DNA of 64,000 nucleotides from Arthrobacter beigongshangensis (GCF_016820585.1 NZ_JADHDX010000004.1:212444-276443); one strand, 5' to 3'. Counted from the stretch's first letter, positions 52,085 through 61,031 are shown. A program made the numbers and translations. Notes: generated by a model not told the origin, from the sequence alone.

Positions 52085-52280
52085 CAAACACGGCTCGGCG
52101 TGTTTGCGTCCAGATTTTGAATTAAGCTTGAGGCCTACAGGATGTAGGTCATGCAACCGTTGCCGCAGGACGCGGCGAACTTAGGTTGCCTTAACTCCTT
52201 TCAAAATCTGTGACATCCGCCGGAGGCTTTAACCAACAGGAGGAAGGATGTAGTTTAATCCTTCCTTCTGTTGGTCAAAT
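52085..52280 (-). repeat. Modular hairpin repeat, copy B (expanded inner arm)
   Basis: Read on the minus strand: hairpin ACCAACAG-g-AGGAAGGAT / ATCCTTCCT-t-CTGTTGGT (52232-52275), constant block GCCTCCGGCGGATGT (52213-52227), then CAGATTTTGAA pairing with TTCAAAATCTG. Here they enclose about 80 bases that fold into GGCAACC/GGTTGC, GCCGC/GCGGC and CCTACA/TGTAGG stems. The 3' stem is CAAACACG / CGTGTTTG, different in sequence from copies A and C but fully paired. It ends about 40 bases before the yheI start. Confidence 0.82.
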
Positions 52281-52317
52281 AATTCGTAAAACGAAAGAGT
52301 TTTCTGGGGGTCAAAAA

Positions 52318-54060
52318 ATGAGAACAGTTTTTTTTTATGCGAAGCCATATAAATGGTCGATTGTCATTGCGCTAATTCTGATGTTATTTGAGCTAGCTGT
52401 TGAGCTCATTCAGCCACTACTCATTAAAAAAATTATTGACGATGGGATTCTCGCTGGCGATGAGACAGTCATTTGGACATGGGGAAGCGCCATGATGGCA
52501 CTCGCCTTCGTAGCTTTATTTTCCGGAGTTATCAATTCCTACTTCGCCGCACATGTGGCGCAAGGCTTTGGGTATGATTTACGTCAGGCACTTTTTCGTC
52601 AAGTCCAAGCCTTTTCGATGGCGACATTCTTACGCTTTCCAACGGCTGGTCTCATTACTCGCCTCACAAGTGATGTAACGATGACACAAAACGTTTTGTT
52701 CATGGGATTACGCATTATGCTGCGCGCACCGTTACTTGTAGTGGGAAGTTTAATCATGGCCTTTTTCGTCAATGTCAAACTGGCCTTCTTATTAGTCATT
52801 GGAGCACCGTTTCTACTCGTATTTCTGTATTTCATGTCGAAAAAAGGGGTCGGCTATTTTGCAGGAGTACAGAAACGCTTAGATCGAGTCAACCGCGTTA
52901 TTCAGGAGAATTTACAGGCGGTTAGGTTGATTAAAGCCTATTTACGTGGGATGTATGAGGCCAGTCGTTTTTCAAAAGTATCTGATTTACTTAGGAAAGA
53001 CACGGTCAAGGCAATGCGCATGATGGAGCTCATCTTACCTGTTTTGTTACTTGTCATGAACGGCAGTCTAATGGCTGTACTATGGTTTGGTGCTGTGGAA
53101 GTAAGTAATGATGGAGCGCAAGTAGGGGAACTTGTGGCGATTGTTAACTACGCAATGCGGATGACAGGGGCGTTCTCGATGTTTGCATTCATTATTATTG
53201 CCTTTTCGCGTGCCAAGGCTTCAGCAGAGCGGATGGAAGAAGTCCTCCTTGCGAATGAAGACCTGGAAATTCACACGACGGAAAGTTCAGGATTGAGGCA
53301 GTTGGAAGGCGACCTACGATTTGACAATGTGTCGTTTAATTATCCTGGGAAGCCTGAACCGATACTTGATGGCGTATCATTTCATGTGTCTGTTGGAGAG
53401 AAACTCGCCATAATGGGCGCAACTGGTTCGGGGAAATCGACCTTACTGCACTTAATTCCGCGCATATTTGAAGTAACAAGTGGAAAGATTTTTGTCAGTG
53501 GGATTGAAGTAAAGGATTGGGCATTAAAAGACTTGCGCGATACGATTGGACTTGTGCCGCAGCAGTCGATTTTATTCACAGGATCCATTTTGGAAAACCT
53601 GTCGTGGGGCGATACCGAAGCGCATGTGGATGAACTGGAACTGGCAGCAAAAAAGGCACAAATCCATGAATCCATTGATCTCTTCCCGCAAAAGTACAGT
53701 ACGCGAGTCGGACAAAAAGGTGTGAACTTATCAGGCGGGCAAAAGCAACGGCTATCTATTGCGCGGGCGCTTGTCCGCAAACCGTCCATTCTTATATTAG
53801 ATGACAGTACAAGTGCGCTGGACGTTAAAACAGAAACAGCGTTATGGGATGCCCTTGAGGGGGAAGATGCAACAATGCTCGTCGTGACACAGAAAATACG
53901 CACAGCACAAGGTGCAGACAAAATCCTTCTCCTCGATGAAGGAAAGGTTGTCGGCTATGGTACACATGACGACTTGATGGAACAATCTATGCTCTATCAA
54001 CAAATAGCACAATCCCAATCGGAAGGGGAGGTGAAATCCGATGCTACGCATAATTCGTAA
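52318..54060 (+). CDS. yheI: Heterodimeric ABC multidrug exporter subunit YheI (BmrC-like)
   Basis: A 580-residue half transporter. Six helices at 1-310 and an ATPase domain with Walker A GATGSGKST, signature LSGGQKQRL and Walker B ILILDDSTSALD. The catalytic Glu is replaced by Asp and the H-loop reads VVTQKIR instead of His, the degenerate-site pattern of BmrC/YheI. It pairs with YheH (20-base overlap). ATG 52318 follows CTGGGGGTC. In Bacillus subtilis this pair is induced by ribosome-targeting drugs through a leader peptide; I see none here, and the repeat cluster occupies the upstream region instead. Confidence 0.92.
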   Translation: MRTVFFYAKPYKWSIVIALILMLFELAVELIQPLLIKKIIDDGILAGDETVIWTWGSAMMALAFVALFSGVINSYFAAHVAQGFGYDLRQALFRQVQAFSMATFLRFPTAGLITRLTSDVTMTQNVLFMGLRIMLRAPLLVVGSLIMAFFVNVKLAFLLVIGAPFLLVFLYFMSKKGVGYFAGVQKRLDRVNRVIQENLQAVRLIKAYLRGMYEASRFSKVSDLLRKDTVKAMRMMELILPVLLLVMNGSLMAVLWFGAVEVSNDGAQVGELVAIVNYAMRMTGAFSMFAFIIIAFSRAKASAERMEEVLLANEDLEIHTTESSGLRQLEGDLRFDNVSFNYPGKPEPILDGVSFHVSVGEKLAIMGATGSGKSTLLHLIPRIFEVTSGKIFVSGIEVKDWALKDLRDTIGLVPQQSILFTGSILENLSWGDTEAHVDELELAAKKAQIHESIDLFPQKYSTRVGQKGVNLSGGQKQRLSIARALVRKPSILILDDSTSALDVKTETALWDALEGEDATMLVVTQKIRTAQGADKILLLDEGKVVGYGTHDDLMEQSMLYQQIAQSQSEGEVKSDATHNS

Positions 54061-55870
54061 ACCCTTTGGCTATGAACCAATCATTACAAAAGCTGATTTA
54101 AAAGACCCCAAAAAGAAAAAGGGGGAGCGTGCAAGCAATTGGAAATCAGTACTCTACCGAATTTGGCGGCTTGTCGATGAACAGCGTGGCTTGCTTGTTA
54201 CAGTACTGGCCCTTGTTTTCGTTAGCTCTGTATTGACGCTATTGGGTCCGCTGATGATTGGGAAAATCATCGATGATTACATCATTCGCATGCAATTTGA
54301 TGGTCTTGCTACTCAAATTGGTCTGCTTATTGCTATTTATATTGGCCTATCATTTGCGACTTATTTCCAAAGTTTCTGGATGGTAGGGATTGCACAGCAA
54401 ACTATTTTTCGATTACGCACAAGTTTGTTTGCCCATCTTCAAAAATTGCCAGTTACATTTTTTGATAAACGACAACACGGAGAATTGATGAGTCGAGTGA
54501 CGAATGATATTGAAAACGTCAGTCAAACACTGAACTCTTCTTTCATCCAAGTGTTTTCAAGTGTTTTAACGCTAACGGGGACGTTGGCAGTTATGTTGTA
54601 TTTAAGTCCATTGCTGACGCTACTGACGATGATTATTGTCCCTATTATGTTTGTGGCCATGCGCTGGATTACGCGTCGTACGGGTTTATTGTTTAAAGAA
54701 CAGCAGCAGGCGGTCGGTGAATTGAACGGCATGATTGAAGAAACGATTTCCGGCCAGCGTATTGTTAAAGCCTTCTCGCAGGAACAGCGTGTCATGGAAG
54801 AGTTTGCGGAGAAAAGCAATCGACTTCGTCAGACCGGGTTCTGGGCGTTGACGTATTCTGGCTTTATTCCCAAGGTGATGAATATGTTGAATAATGCTGC
54901 TTTTGCAGTTGTTGCAGGTGTGGGTGGATTGCTGGCACTGAGAGGCGATGGAGTTGTGACGATTGGGACAATTGTTGTTTTCTCGGAGTTTGCACGCCAG
55001 TTTACACGTCCGCTCAATGACCTAGCGAACCAATTTAACACGGTGCTGTCCGCGATTGCCGGAGCGGAAAGAGTATTTAAGATTATGGATGAGCCAGTTG
55101 AAGAGGATGAAGCGACAGCACATACAGAGACAATTCTGCGCGGGGAAGTTGAATTTCGCAATGTGTCATTTGGTTATGCAGTAGAGACTGATGGCTATAC
55201 AGTGGACGAGGTTTCGTTCCACGTACAAGCAGGAGAGACAGTAGCTTTTGTAGGGGCAACGGGTGCAGGGAAAACGACGATTATGCAATTGCTCGCTAGG
55301 TTCTATGAGGCTGATACAGGTGAAATCTATATTGATGGTATCCCAATTAGTGAGCTCCCACGAAAAACATTGCGTAGTCAGACGGCATTTGTGTTACAAG
55401 ATCCGTTTCTATTTGAAGCGACCGTTCTTGAAAACATTCGCTATGGCAAGCTCGATGCGACAGATGAGGAAGTTATGGCGGCAGCCAAACAGGCCAATGC
55501 GCATAGCTTCATTAATCGGCTGGAAAATGGCTATGATACGCTGTTGACCGCGGATGGCGGCGAAATTTCACAGGGGCAGAAGCAATTGTTGTCCATTGCA
55601 AGGGCACTCGTCGCAGACCCTGTTCTCCTTTTGTTGGATGAAGCCACGAGCAGCATCGATACGGTGACTGAACTGGAAATTCAAGAGGCGCTAGATCGTC
55701 TGATGGAAGGTAGGACGAGTTTTGTTATCGCGCATAGATTGAATACGGTACGAAAAGCCGATACCGTCTATGTCATGGAGCAGGGGAAATTGATTGAGTC
55801 TGGTAGCCAACAGCAATTGATCGAACGACAAGGCGTTTACTTTAACATGTTGGCGGAATCGAAAGTATAA
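54041..55870 (+). CDS. yheH: Heterodimeric ABC multidrug exporter subunit YheH (BmrD-like)
   Basis: A 609-residue half transporter with a basic, Lys-rich N-terminal extension (ADLKDPKKKKGERASNW), six helices and an ATPase domain: Walker A GATGAGKTT, altered signature ISQGQKQLL, Walker B LLLLDEATSSID with catalytic Glu, and H-loop FVIAHRLNT. The intact Glu and His with an altered signature complement the degenerate site of YheI. The ATG at 54041 follows GGGGAGGTG within the end of yheI. Confidence 0.93.
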   Translation: MLRIIRKPFGYEPIITKADLKDPKKKKGERASNWKSVLYRIWRLVDEQRGLLVTVLALVFVSSVLTLLGPLMIGKIIDDYIIRMQFDGLATQIGLLIAIYIGLSFATYFQSFWMVGIAQQTIFRLRTSLFAHLQKLPVTFFDKRQHGELMSRVTNDIENVSQTLNSSFIQVFSSVLTLTGTLAVMLYLSPLLTLLTMIIVPIMFVAMRWITRRTGLLFKEQQQAVGELNGMIEETISGQRIVKAFSQEQRVMEEFAEKSNRLRQTGFWALTYSGFIPKVMNMLNNAAFAVVAGVGGLLALRGDGVVTIGTIVVFSEFARQFTRPLNDLANQFNTVLSAIAGAERVFKIMDEPVEEDEATAHTETILRGEVEFRNVSFGYAVETDGYTVDEVSFHVQAGETVAFVGATGAGKTTIMQLLARFYEADTGEIYIDGIPISELPRKTLRSQTAFVLQDPFLFEATVLENIRYGKLDATDEEVMAAAKQANAHSFINRLENGYDTLLTADGGEISQGQKQLLSIARALVADPVLLLLDEATSSIDTVTELEIQEALDRLMEGRTSFVIAHRLNTVRKADTVYVMEQGKLIESGSQQQLIERQGVYFNMLAESKV

Positions 55871-55917
55871 GTTGAAAAGGCTACAAGGATATAATATCCT
55901 TGTAGCCTTTTCAACTT
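55869..55917. terminator. Strong bidirectional terminator
   Basis: A perfect stem of more than 20 bp, arms beginning AAGTTGAAAAGGCTACAAGG and ending CCTTTTCAACTT, overlapping the yheH stop and facing the lipoprotein gene. Confidence 0.93.
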
Positions 55918-55948
55918 GAACCCACGATTATGACCTTGACCTGACTGG

Positions 55949-56419
55949 CTATTGTATCTCTTCAATATCGAGCCTAGTGCCATCATCAAAGTCGACTTCT
56001 AAATCGAACTTTGAGTAGCTGTCCAGCTGATACCATTTTAAAATTTTATCGATTACTTCTTGTGGTGGTGTATCCTTGGTGATAAGAATATGCATAAAAA
56101 GCTTATCGATTTCATTCATAGCCTTGCTGTCTGTCAGTTTGGTGTTGGTTAGCTTATTTTCATAATTTACATCTAACTTTTTATCTATCTTATATTCGGT
56201 TTCAATTGCATCTTTGCCGTCGACCTCGATATCAAGATCAAAGGATGTAAATCCGTAGCCGTCCCCAGTTTCAAGGGAACCTCCAGCTTTCTCATCCTCA
56301 TGAATAATTGTTGCATCTTCCCTATTTGGTTTATCGGCATTTTTTCCGAAGTTACCGCATCCGCCGAGTATTAGAGCGCCTAATAATATTGTGGCGCCGA
56401 GTACTGTAAGTTTATGCAT
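55949..56419 (-). CDS. YusW-like lipoprotein
   Basis: About 156 residues. A lipoprotein signal peptide (VLGATILLGALILGGC) with lipobox LGGC, then an acidic linker (NREDATIIHEDEKAGG) and a YusW-type domain (FDLDIEVDGKDAIETEYKID, KWYQLDSYSKFDLEVDF, DGTRLDIEEI). Function unknown; surface-attached. ATG 56419 (MHKLTVLG) is preferred, with GGAGGG upstream; a TTG six codons earlier overlaps that signal. Confidence 0.8.
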   Translation of the reverse strand: MHKLTVLGATILLGALILGGCGNFGKNADKPNREDATIIHEDEKAGGSLETGDGYGFTSFDLDIEVDGKDAIETEYKIDKKLDVNYENKLTNTKLTDSKAMNEIDKLFMHILITKDTPPQEVIDKILKWYQLDSYSKFDLEVDFDDGTRLDIEEIQ

Positions 56420-56503
56420 CTCTATCAAACCCTCCAAATATATTTCTTACTCTTAGGTTACCTAAAATAAGGGTGAATTAAACCAAAGAATGTTTTGACC
56501 GAT

Positions 56504-56532
56504 GAAAAAAGCCGGCTCTTTGGCCGGCATTA
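56504..56532 (-). terminator. Terminator of the DUF2804 gene
   Basis: GCCGGC-CAAAGA-GCCGGC followed by six T on the minus strand, about 130 bases after the DUF2804 stop. Confidence 0.85.
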
Positions 56533-56657
56533 AAAGATAATATATATTTCCGATTTATAATCTCTGCCTCATCGCTAGTGGAGGCATTCTCAAGCGACTA
56601 GCATTGTAGGCAGGATTTTTTCGTTTAATTTAGATAAGAGCAAAATCCGTTCGTGGA

Positions 56658-57677
56658 TTACCATTTTGCGATATGTTCTTCCGAGCAACCAAGCATATTA
56701 CGAATGTGTAGTGTGGAGCCATCCGTGAGTTGAACAGTGCCGTTGAAGTAGCCGACGAGCTGGTGAACTGTAGTCTGTACAACTTTGACATTGGTCGTAG
56801 CTATACGCTCAAAAAAGGGTGAAAAAGTGATGTTGACTGTATTGGAAAACTTTGTTTGGATTTTCCAAGGCTTCATAAAATTATTTGGATCATAGCTAAA
56901 AAGAACATCCTCATGAATTTTAGTCATCCGTCCATCTATAAAAACCGCATTCTCTGTCATTCCGGTGCCATCCGTCCACTTTCCACCGAAATTCAGTCCA
57001 ATTCGACGATTGCCGAGGCGTTGTGATGCCATTGCCCAATTCCATTCTGCCTTACGCGGCCAAACGCCTCGCCCGTAATCGAGTACAGCGAAACTGTACT
57101 CAGGGTTGAAATCATATCGTTTATCGCCAATCTTAACAAAGCCTGAAGTTGGCAATGAATGATGTTTCGCAGTGAATTGAAAAATATCACGGCTTTTAGG
57201 TATGACAACATTCAATGATTCATCACCCGGTGGATGAGTGATATGTAGATCGGCATGGAGTACTTCATTATCAAAATCCTGGATGGTGACGGAAAGATGT
57301 GTTTCACCTTGAATATTGACGATTTGGACAGTCAAGCTATCATTGCCAAATTTAACGCTACCGAGAACATCCTCTGGCATTTTGACACTACGCCCGATTG
57401 GAATGGTAATTTGCTTTTCAAAAAATCGTTGTGTCTCATAATCCAAAATATAGACAAAACAGACGGCGGCATAATCGATATGGCTAATTGTTGCAGAAAA
57501 TAATAGATCCTCTCCGTATACACACCAATAATTCCATTTTTTCTTTCGCATGAAGTGGCCCGTCAAATTGCTCTGGATGACAGGCTGTCGTGCGAATCCG
57601 ATTGCTTCCGGATTCAATAGCCCTTTGCCGTCACAAAGCGCGACGGGTTCGATGATTTCTCTTTCTGCATGCTGCAT
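56658..57677 (-). CDS. DUF2804 family protein
   Basis: A 339-residue, mostly beta protein. Its N terminus (VALCDGKGLLNPEAIGFARQ) and motifs such as WNYWCVYGEDLLFSATISHI, HHSLPTSGFVKIGDKRYDF, LDYGRGVWPRKAEWNWAMAS and LNFGGKWTDGTGMTENAVFI match the DUF2804 family. No signal peptide. Biochemical function is not known to me. ATG 57677 follows AGGAGGGG; divergent from the tRNA. Confidence 0.85.
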   Translation of the reverse strand: MQHAEREIIEPVALCDGKGLLNPEAIGFARQPVIQSNLTGHFMRKKKWNYWCVYGEDLLFSATISHIDYAAVCFVYILDYETQRFFEKQITIPIGRSVKMPEDVLGSVKFGNDSLTVQIVNIQGETHLSVTIQDFDNEVLHADLHITHPPGDESLNVVIPKSRDIFQFTAKHHSLPTSGFVKIGDKRYDFNPEYSFAVLDYGRGVWPRKAEWNWAMASQRLGNRRIGLNFGGKWTDGTGMTENAVFIDGRMTKIHEDVLFSYDPNNFMKPWKIQTKFSNTVNITFSPFFERIATTNVKVVQTTVHQLVGYFNGTVQLTDGSTLHIRNMLGCSEEHIAKW

Positions 57678-57697
57678 GAAGATGCCCCTCCTGCCTA

Positions 57698-57726
57698 TTG
57701 TCTTTTATGAACCTTATTGCTATAAT
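57698..57726 (+). promoter_or_regulatory. tRNA-Ala promoter
   Basis: TTGTCT (57698-57703) and a consensus TATAAT (57721-57726) are exactly 17 bases apart, ending 20 bases before the tRNA 5' end. Confidence 0.85.
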
Positions 57727-57746
57727 TCTTATTGTATCAAATTTCG

Positions 57747-57819
57747 GGGGCATTAGCTCAGCTGGGAGAGTGCTTCGCTGGCAGTGAAGAGGTCAGGGGT
57801 TCGAGCCCCCTATGCTCCA
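57747..57819 (+). tRNA. tRNA-Ala (GGC anticodon)
   Basis: A complete 73-base cloverleaf. Acceptor stem GGGGCAT/ATGCTCC with the alanine identity pair G3-U70, D arm GCTC..GAGT, anticodon stem CTTCG/TGAAG with loop CTGGCAG (anticodon GGC, reads GCC/GCU), variable loop AGGTC, T arm AGGGG-TTCGAGC-CCCCT and discriminator A. The following bases are TATG, so CCA is not encoded. It stands alone with its own promoter and terminator. Confidence 0.97.
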
Positions 57820-57832
57820 TATGAAATAATTA

Positions 57833-57860
57833 AAAGTGTCCATTAGGATGCTTTTTTTTG
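57833..57860 (+). terminator. tRNA-Ala terminator
   Basis: AAGTGTCC pairs with GGATGCTT (two G-U pairs), loop ATTA, followed by a T-run. Confidence 0.75.
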
Positions 57861-58016
57861 ATTGGAAAGCAGAAGTGAATCTTGTTCGGTTTTCAGACTA
57901 ATGTTCAAGTCTGAAATTGCATGATTCAGGTTGAAATTTCACTCATTAATGGTATATTTAATTGATGTGAAATTTTCGAAAAACTCATAACTGCTCGTTA
58001 AGAAAGGAGAATAGGG

Positions 58017-59318
58017 ATGCTCGGTGATAAGATATTACCTTTTGATACTACTTTAATGGAAGTACTCGCGGATATGGTATTTATCGCGAAGGTTGAAAAG
58101 AATTCAACGTTTACCTATGCTTATTTCAATCACCTGGCGCTTAGTCACGCCAATGTAGATCAAACAGCAATTGGTAAAACCTTTGGCGAAGTACATGATG
58201 CAGAGCTTAGTACATGCTTGGACTATCAATATGGCAAAGTACTACAAACTAAAAAAGTAGTATCCTATGAAGATTCCTATTTATCGTCATCCGGGGTACG
58301 GCAATATTCCCATACTCGCTTGACGCCTTTATTTGACGAAGCAGGTAAACTCACCTACATTATGGGCGTTGTACAAAATATTACGAGCGAAAAAATTGCG
58401 CAAATAGAAAGTGAGAACTCTTGGAGTGAGCTCGTTCAAAGCGAAAAACAATTTCGGATTATTGCAGAAAATGCACAGGATGTCATTGTATTAATCAATG
58501 ATCAATATGAGTATACTTACGTCTCTCCTTCAAGTCGAGAGGTTTTTGGATTTGAATCTTCTGCATATATTGGAGAACCACCACTATGGCCTGTGCACCC
58601 TGATGATGTGGCTAGATTAACGAAAAAATTTACAAAAGCGCAGCGAAATGCCAAAACCTACAGCTTGCGTGTAAGGATCAAACATAATGTCGACGGATGG
58701 CTTTGGTCAGAGCTGAAGGCGAGCCCCGTTTACGATAAATGGAACAACTTTAAGCATATGGTAATAATTATTCGTGATGTAACGATGCAAAAAAAGAACG
58801 AGGACAAGCTAGAGTACTTTGCCAATCATGATTTTTTGACAGACTTGCCCAATCGTCGCCTGCTTACCGATCAATTATCAGTTGAATTGAATCAATTTCG
58901 GGAAGAAGGGAACGGGTTTGCAGTATACTTACTCGATATTGACTATTTTAAAAACATTAACGATCAATTTGGTCATGATGTTGGTGATTCTGTTATTCAG
59001 GAGTTTGGCAGAAGATTATCCGACAGCACCAGTCCAGATGCGCTAGTAGCACGGCTTGGTGGCGATGAGTTTGTTGTATTATTGCCGCATGTTGAGACGG
59101 AAGTACTTGCGAAGGAAACCGCAATGGTCATTCAATCTGCCATGAAAGCATCATGGCCGGTGAAGCACGCCATGCTGGATGTGACGACTAGTATTGGAAT
59201 TGTGCTCGTCGCATCTACAAAAGCAACAGTGACCTCCGTTTTGAAAGATGCAGATGATGCAATGTATGAAGCGAAAAAGTCAGGGAAGAACTGTTTCCAT
59301 ATCATCCGTTCTAAGTGA
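58017..59318 (+). CDS. PAS-PAS-GGDEF diguanylate cyclase
   Basis: A 433-residue cytoplasmic protein. First PAS-like domain at about 10-130 (ending IMGVVQNITSEK), second PAS at about 145-265 (FRIIAENAQDVIVLINDQYE, with IIRDVTMQKKN), GGDEF at 275-433. The active site RLGGDEFVVLLPH is intact and NHDFLTDLPNRRLLTDQL is typical. No inhibitory RxxD site five residues before it is obvious. It probably makes c-di-GMP in response to a PAS signal. ATG 58017 follows AAAGGAG. The EAL protein at 46368-48029 provides an opposing activity. Confidence 0.92.
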   Translation: MLGDKILPFDTTLMEVLADMVFIAKVEKNSTFTYAYFNHLALSHANVDQTAIGKTFGEVHDAELSTCLDYQYGKVLQTKKVVSYEDSYLSSSGVRQYSHTRLTPLFDEAGKLTYIMGVVQNITSEKIAQIESENSWSELVQSEKQFRIIAENAQDVIVLINDQYEYTYVSPSSREVFGFESSAYIGEPPLWPVHPDDVARLTKKFTKAQRNAKTYSLRVRIKHNVDGWLWSELKASPVYDKWNNFKHMVIIIRDVTMQKKNEDKLEYFANHDFLTDLPNRRLLTDQLSVELNQFREEGNGFAVYLLDIDYFKNINDQFGHDVGDSVIQEFGRRLSDSTSPDALVARLGGDEFVVLLPHVETEVLAKETAMVIQSAMKASWPVKHAMLDVTTSIGIVLVASTKATVTSVLKDADDAMYEAKKSGKNCFHIIRSK

Positions 59319-59347
59319 GTACCTAGTCTAATCGGGTACTTTTTTTG
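59317..59347 (+). terminator. Terminator after the GGDEF gene
   Basis: AGTACC pairs with GGTACT, followed by seven T, overlapping the stop codon. Confidence 0.85.
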
Positions 59348-59409
59348 AAGAAAAACATCTATGTATGCCTTTCTTCTTCTATTCATAGCATGATAGGAGG
59401 AGGGATTTT

Positions 59410-59895
59410 ATGTACGATAGGGAGGCGGCTGTTCGCTATGCGAACGAATGGTGGAACGGACGTAATCCGGCATTTCCGTCATTTGATGTAGATTGTACCA
59501 ATTTTATATCTCAATGCTTGCTGGCAGGTGGTGCACCTATGCATGGTTATCCACATCGTGAACGAGGGTGGTGGCTGCAAAGTGGGACATGGAGTTTTAG
59601 CTGGTCGGTATCACATTCGCTGCGTTGGTATTTAGCTACCTCGAAAAAAGGCTTGACAGCCACACAAGTATCTTCAGCCGAACAGTTGGGGTTAGGAGAT
59701 GTCATTTCCTACGACTTTGAAGGCGACGGTCGCTTCGACCACACAACGATTGTCACTGCCAAAGTGGGCTCCGTCCCGTACGTCAATGCCCATACATTCG
59801 ACGCGCAACATCGCCTATGGGACTATAAAGATTCTTATATGTTCTCACCCAACGCCAAGTACGTCTTTTTTAAAATCAACGATGAATTTTCATAA
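59410..59895 (+). CDS. Putative amidase-domain protein
   Basis: A 161-residue protein of the Amidase_6-type domain: YDREAAVRYANEWWNGRNPA at the start, the probable catalytic Cys in DVDCTNFISQCLLAGGAPMH, YDFEGDGRFDHTTIVTAKVG with the probable catalytic His, and VNAHTFDAQHRLWDYKD. The family is usually part of secreted wall-acting or sporulation proteins, but no signal peptide is present here, so it may act inside the cell or in the mother cell. ATG 59410 follows AGGAGGAGGG. Confidence 0.85.
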   Translation: MYDREAAVRYANEWWNGRNPAFPSFDVDCTNFISQCLLAGGAPMHGYPHRERGWWLQSGTWSFSWSVSHSLRWYLATSKKGLTATQVSSAEQLGLGDVISYDFEGDGRFDHTTIVTAKVGSVPYVNAHTFDAQHRLWDYKDSYMFSPNAKYVFFKINDEFS

Positions 59896-59906
59896 AGAAA
59901 AGCATT

Positions 59907-59927
59907 TGGCGCCCGGAGTCTAGACAC
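59907..59927 (+). repeat. Decayed copy of the moaB-type short repeat
   Basis: GGCGCCCGGAGTCTAGAC shares GGAGTCTAGAC with the end of the repeat at 4220-4285. Only the right end survives, next to a terminator. Confidence 0.4.
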
Positions 59928-59968
59928 GATAAAAGCAGTCCGCCTTTAGTAGACGGACTGCTTTTATC
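59928..59968. terminator. Bidirectional terminator
   Basis: GATAAAAGCAGTCCG pairs exactly with CGGACTGCTTTTATC between the amidase and degV genes. Confidence 0.93.
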
Positions 59969-59970
59969 AA

Positions 59971-60816
59971 TTAATCAAACCACAAGGCAGCAAGCGTACC
60001 TTCGCCTGCATGAACCGCGAGAACAGAACTGATGTCACCAATTTTAACCTCTAGATCGGGTACTTGCTCTGTAATCAGGTTTTTCAAATGAACGGCCTGA
60101 TCCAAGACGTTGCCATGCATGAGATGGATACTCTTTCTGCCTGGATGATGGCTAGCGACTACTTTATCGACCAAATATTGTAGTGCCTTTTTCTCGGAAC
60201 GTACTTTATCAATCGCCAGCAATTCGCCCTCACTCGAAATTTGAACAATCGGTTTCACCTTTAACAAGCTGCCAAGGAAAAATTGCACACCACTCATCCT
60301 GCCGCCTTTATATAATTGGTCTAGCTGGCCAATCAAAATGAAGTTCTGCAACGTCCCTGCCATTTTTTCGAGCTCAACTTTAATGTCTGAGACGCTCGCT
60401 CCGTTGTCATACAGTTCCATACCTCTTTCGATTAACCCTGTAATTCCATAAGACAGGGCTATGGAGTCGATAAAGGTCACGGGAAATTCAGCAAGTTCAG
60501 CTCCAGCAGTCGAAGAAGCGAGTGTACCACTTAATTTGCTCGATACATGAATGGCAATGGCTTGTTCATACTGCTCCGCAATTACTTTAAAACGCTCTGC
60601 AAACTCGCCAGCGGAAGGCTGAGATGTTTTTGGAAAATCTTCTGCATTTTTTATTTTAGCGTATAATTGTTCAGGATTTAGGTCGACACCATCGACAAAC
60701 TGTTTTTCACCGAAATGTATATTCAGAGGAACTGAAAAAAAGTCAGGATGTTGTTTGAGTTCTTCAGAAACATAGGCAGTGCTGTCTACAATCCATGCAA
60801 GCGGTTTTTTATTCAT
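59971..60816 (-). CDS. DegV family fatty-acid-binding protein
   Basis: About 281 residues. N-terminal WIVDSTAYVSEEL, PLNIHFGEKQFVDGVDL near residue 35, KTSQPSAGEFAERF near 65, the fatty-acid-contacting HVSSKLSGTLASS near 95, and GRMSGVQFFLGSLLKVKPIV near 170, all typical of DegV proteins (FakB-like) that bind a fatty acid and present it to a kinase. ATG 60816 is chosen; a TTG four codons earlier touches the ribosome binding site. Confidence 0.9.
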   Translation of the reverse strand: MNKKPLAWIVDSTAYVSEELKQHPDFFSVPLNIHFGEKQFVDGVDLNPEQLYAKIKNAEDFPKTSQPSAGEFAERFKVIAEQYEQAIAIHVSSKLSGTLASSTAGAELAEFPVTFIDSIALSYGITGLIERGMELYDNGASVSDIKVELEKMAGTLQNFILIGQLDQLYKGGRMSGVQFFLGSLLKVKPIVQISSEGELLAIDKVRSEKKALQYLVDKVVASHHPGRKSIHLMHGNVLDQAVHLKNLITEQVPDLEVKIGDISSVLAVHAGEGTLAALWFD

Positions 60817-60992
60817 AAAATAAATCAATCCTTATCACTATTTTTTTGATTATTATTACTATACCATGAAAAGTAATTGAATTGCATTCTGATAGTTGAC
60901 AGTAGAGTGACACTCGGAGGATGTAGCAGCAAAGGAAAGATGGAGTACATATGAATTCTCTCGGTTATCATAGCATGAATACAAAATACAAC

Positions 60993-61023
60993 AAAAAACC
61001 GGACTCTCTTAACGAGAATCCGG
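60993..61023 (-). terminator. Terminator of the M20 dipeptidase gene
   Basis: CCGGA-t-TCTC pairs with GAGA-g-TCCGG on the minus strand, followed by six T, just after the gene's stop. Confidence 0.9.
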
Positions 61024-61031
61024 CATAGCGT

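Noticed and set aside
52210..52317. 36-residue N-terminal extension of YheI
   Set aside because: It would be encoded by the modular repeat copy B; ATG 52318 has its own ribosome binding site.
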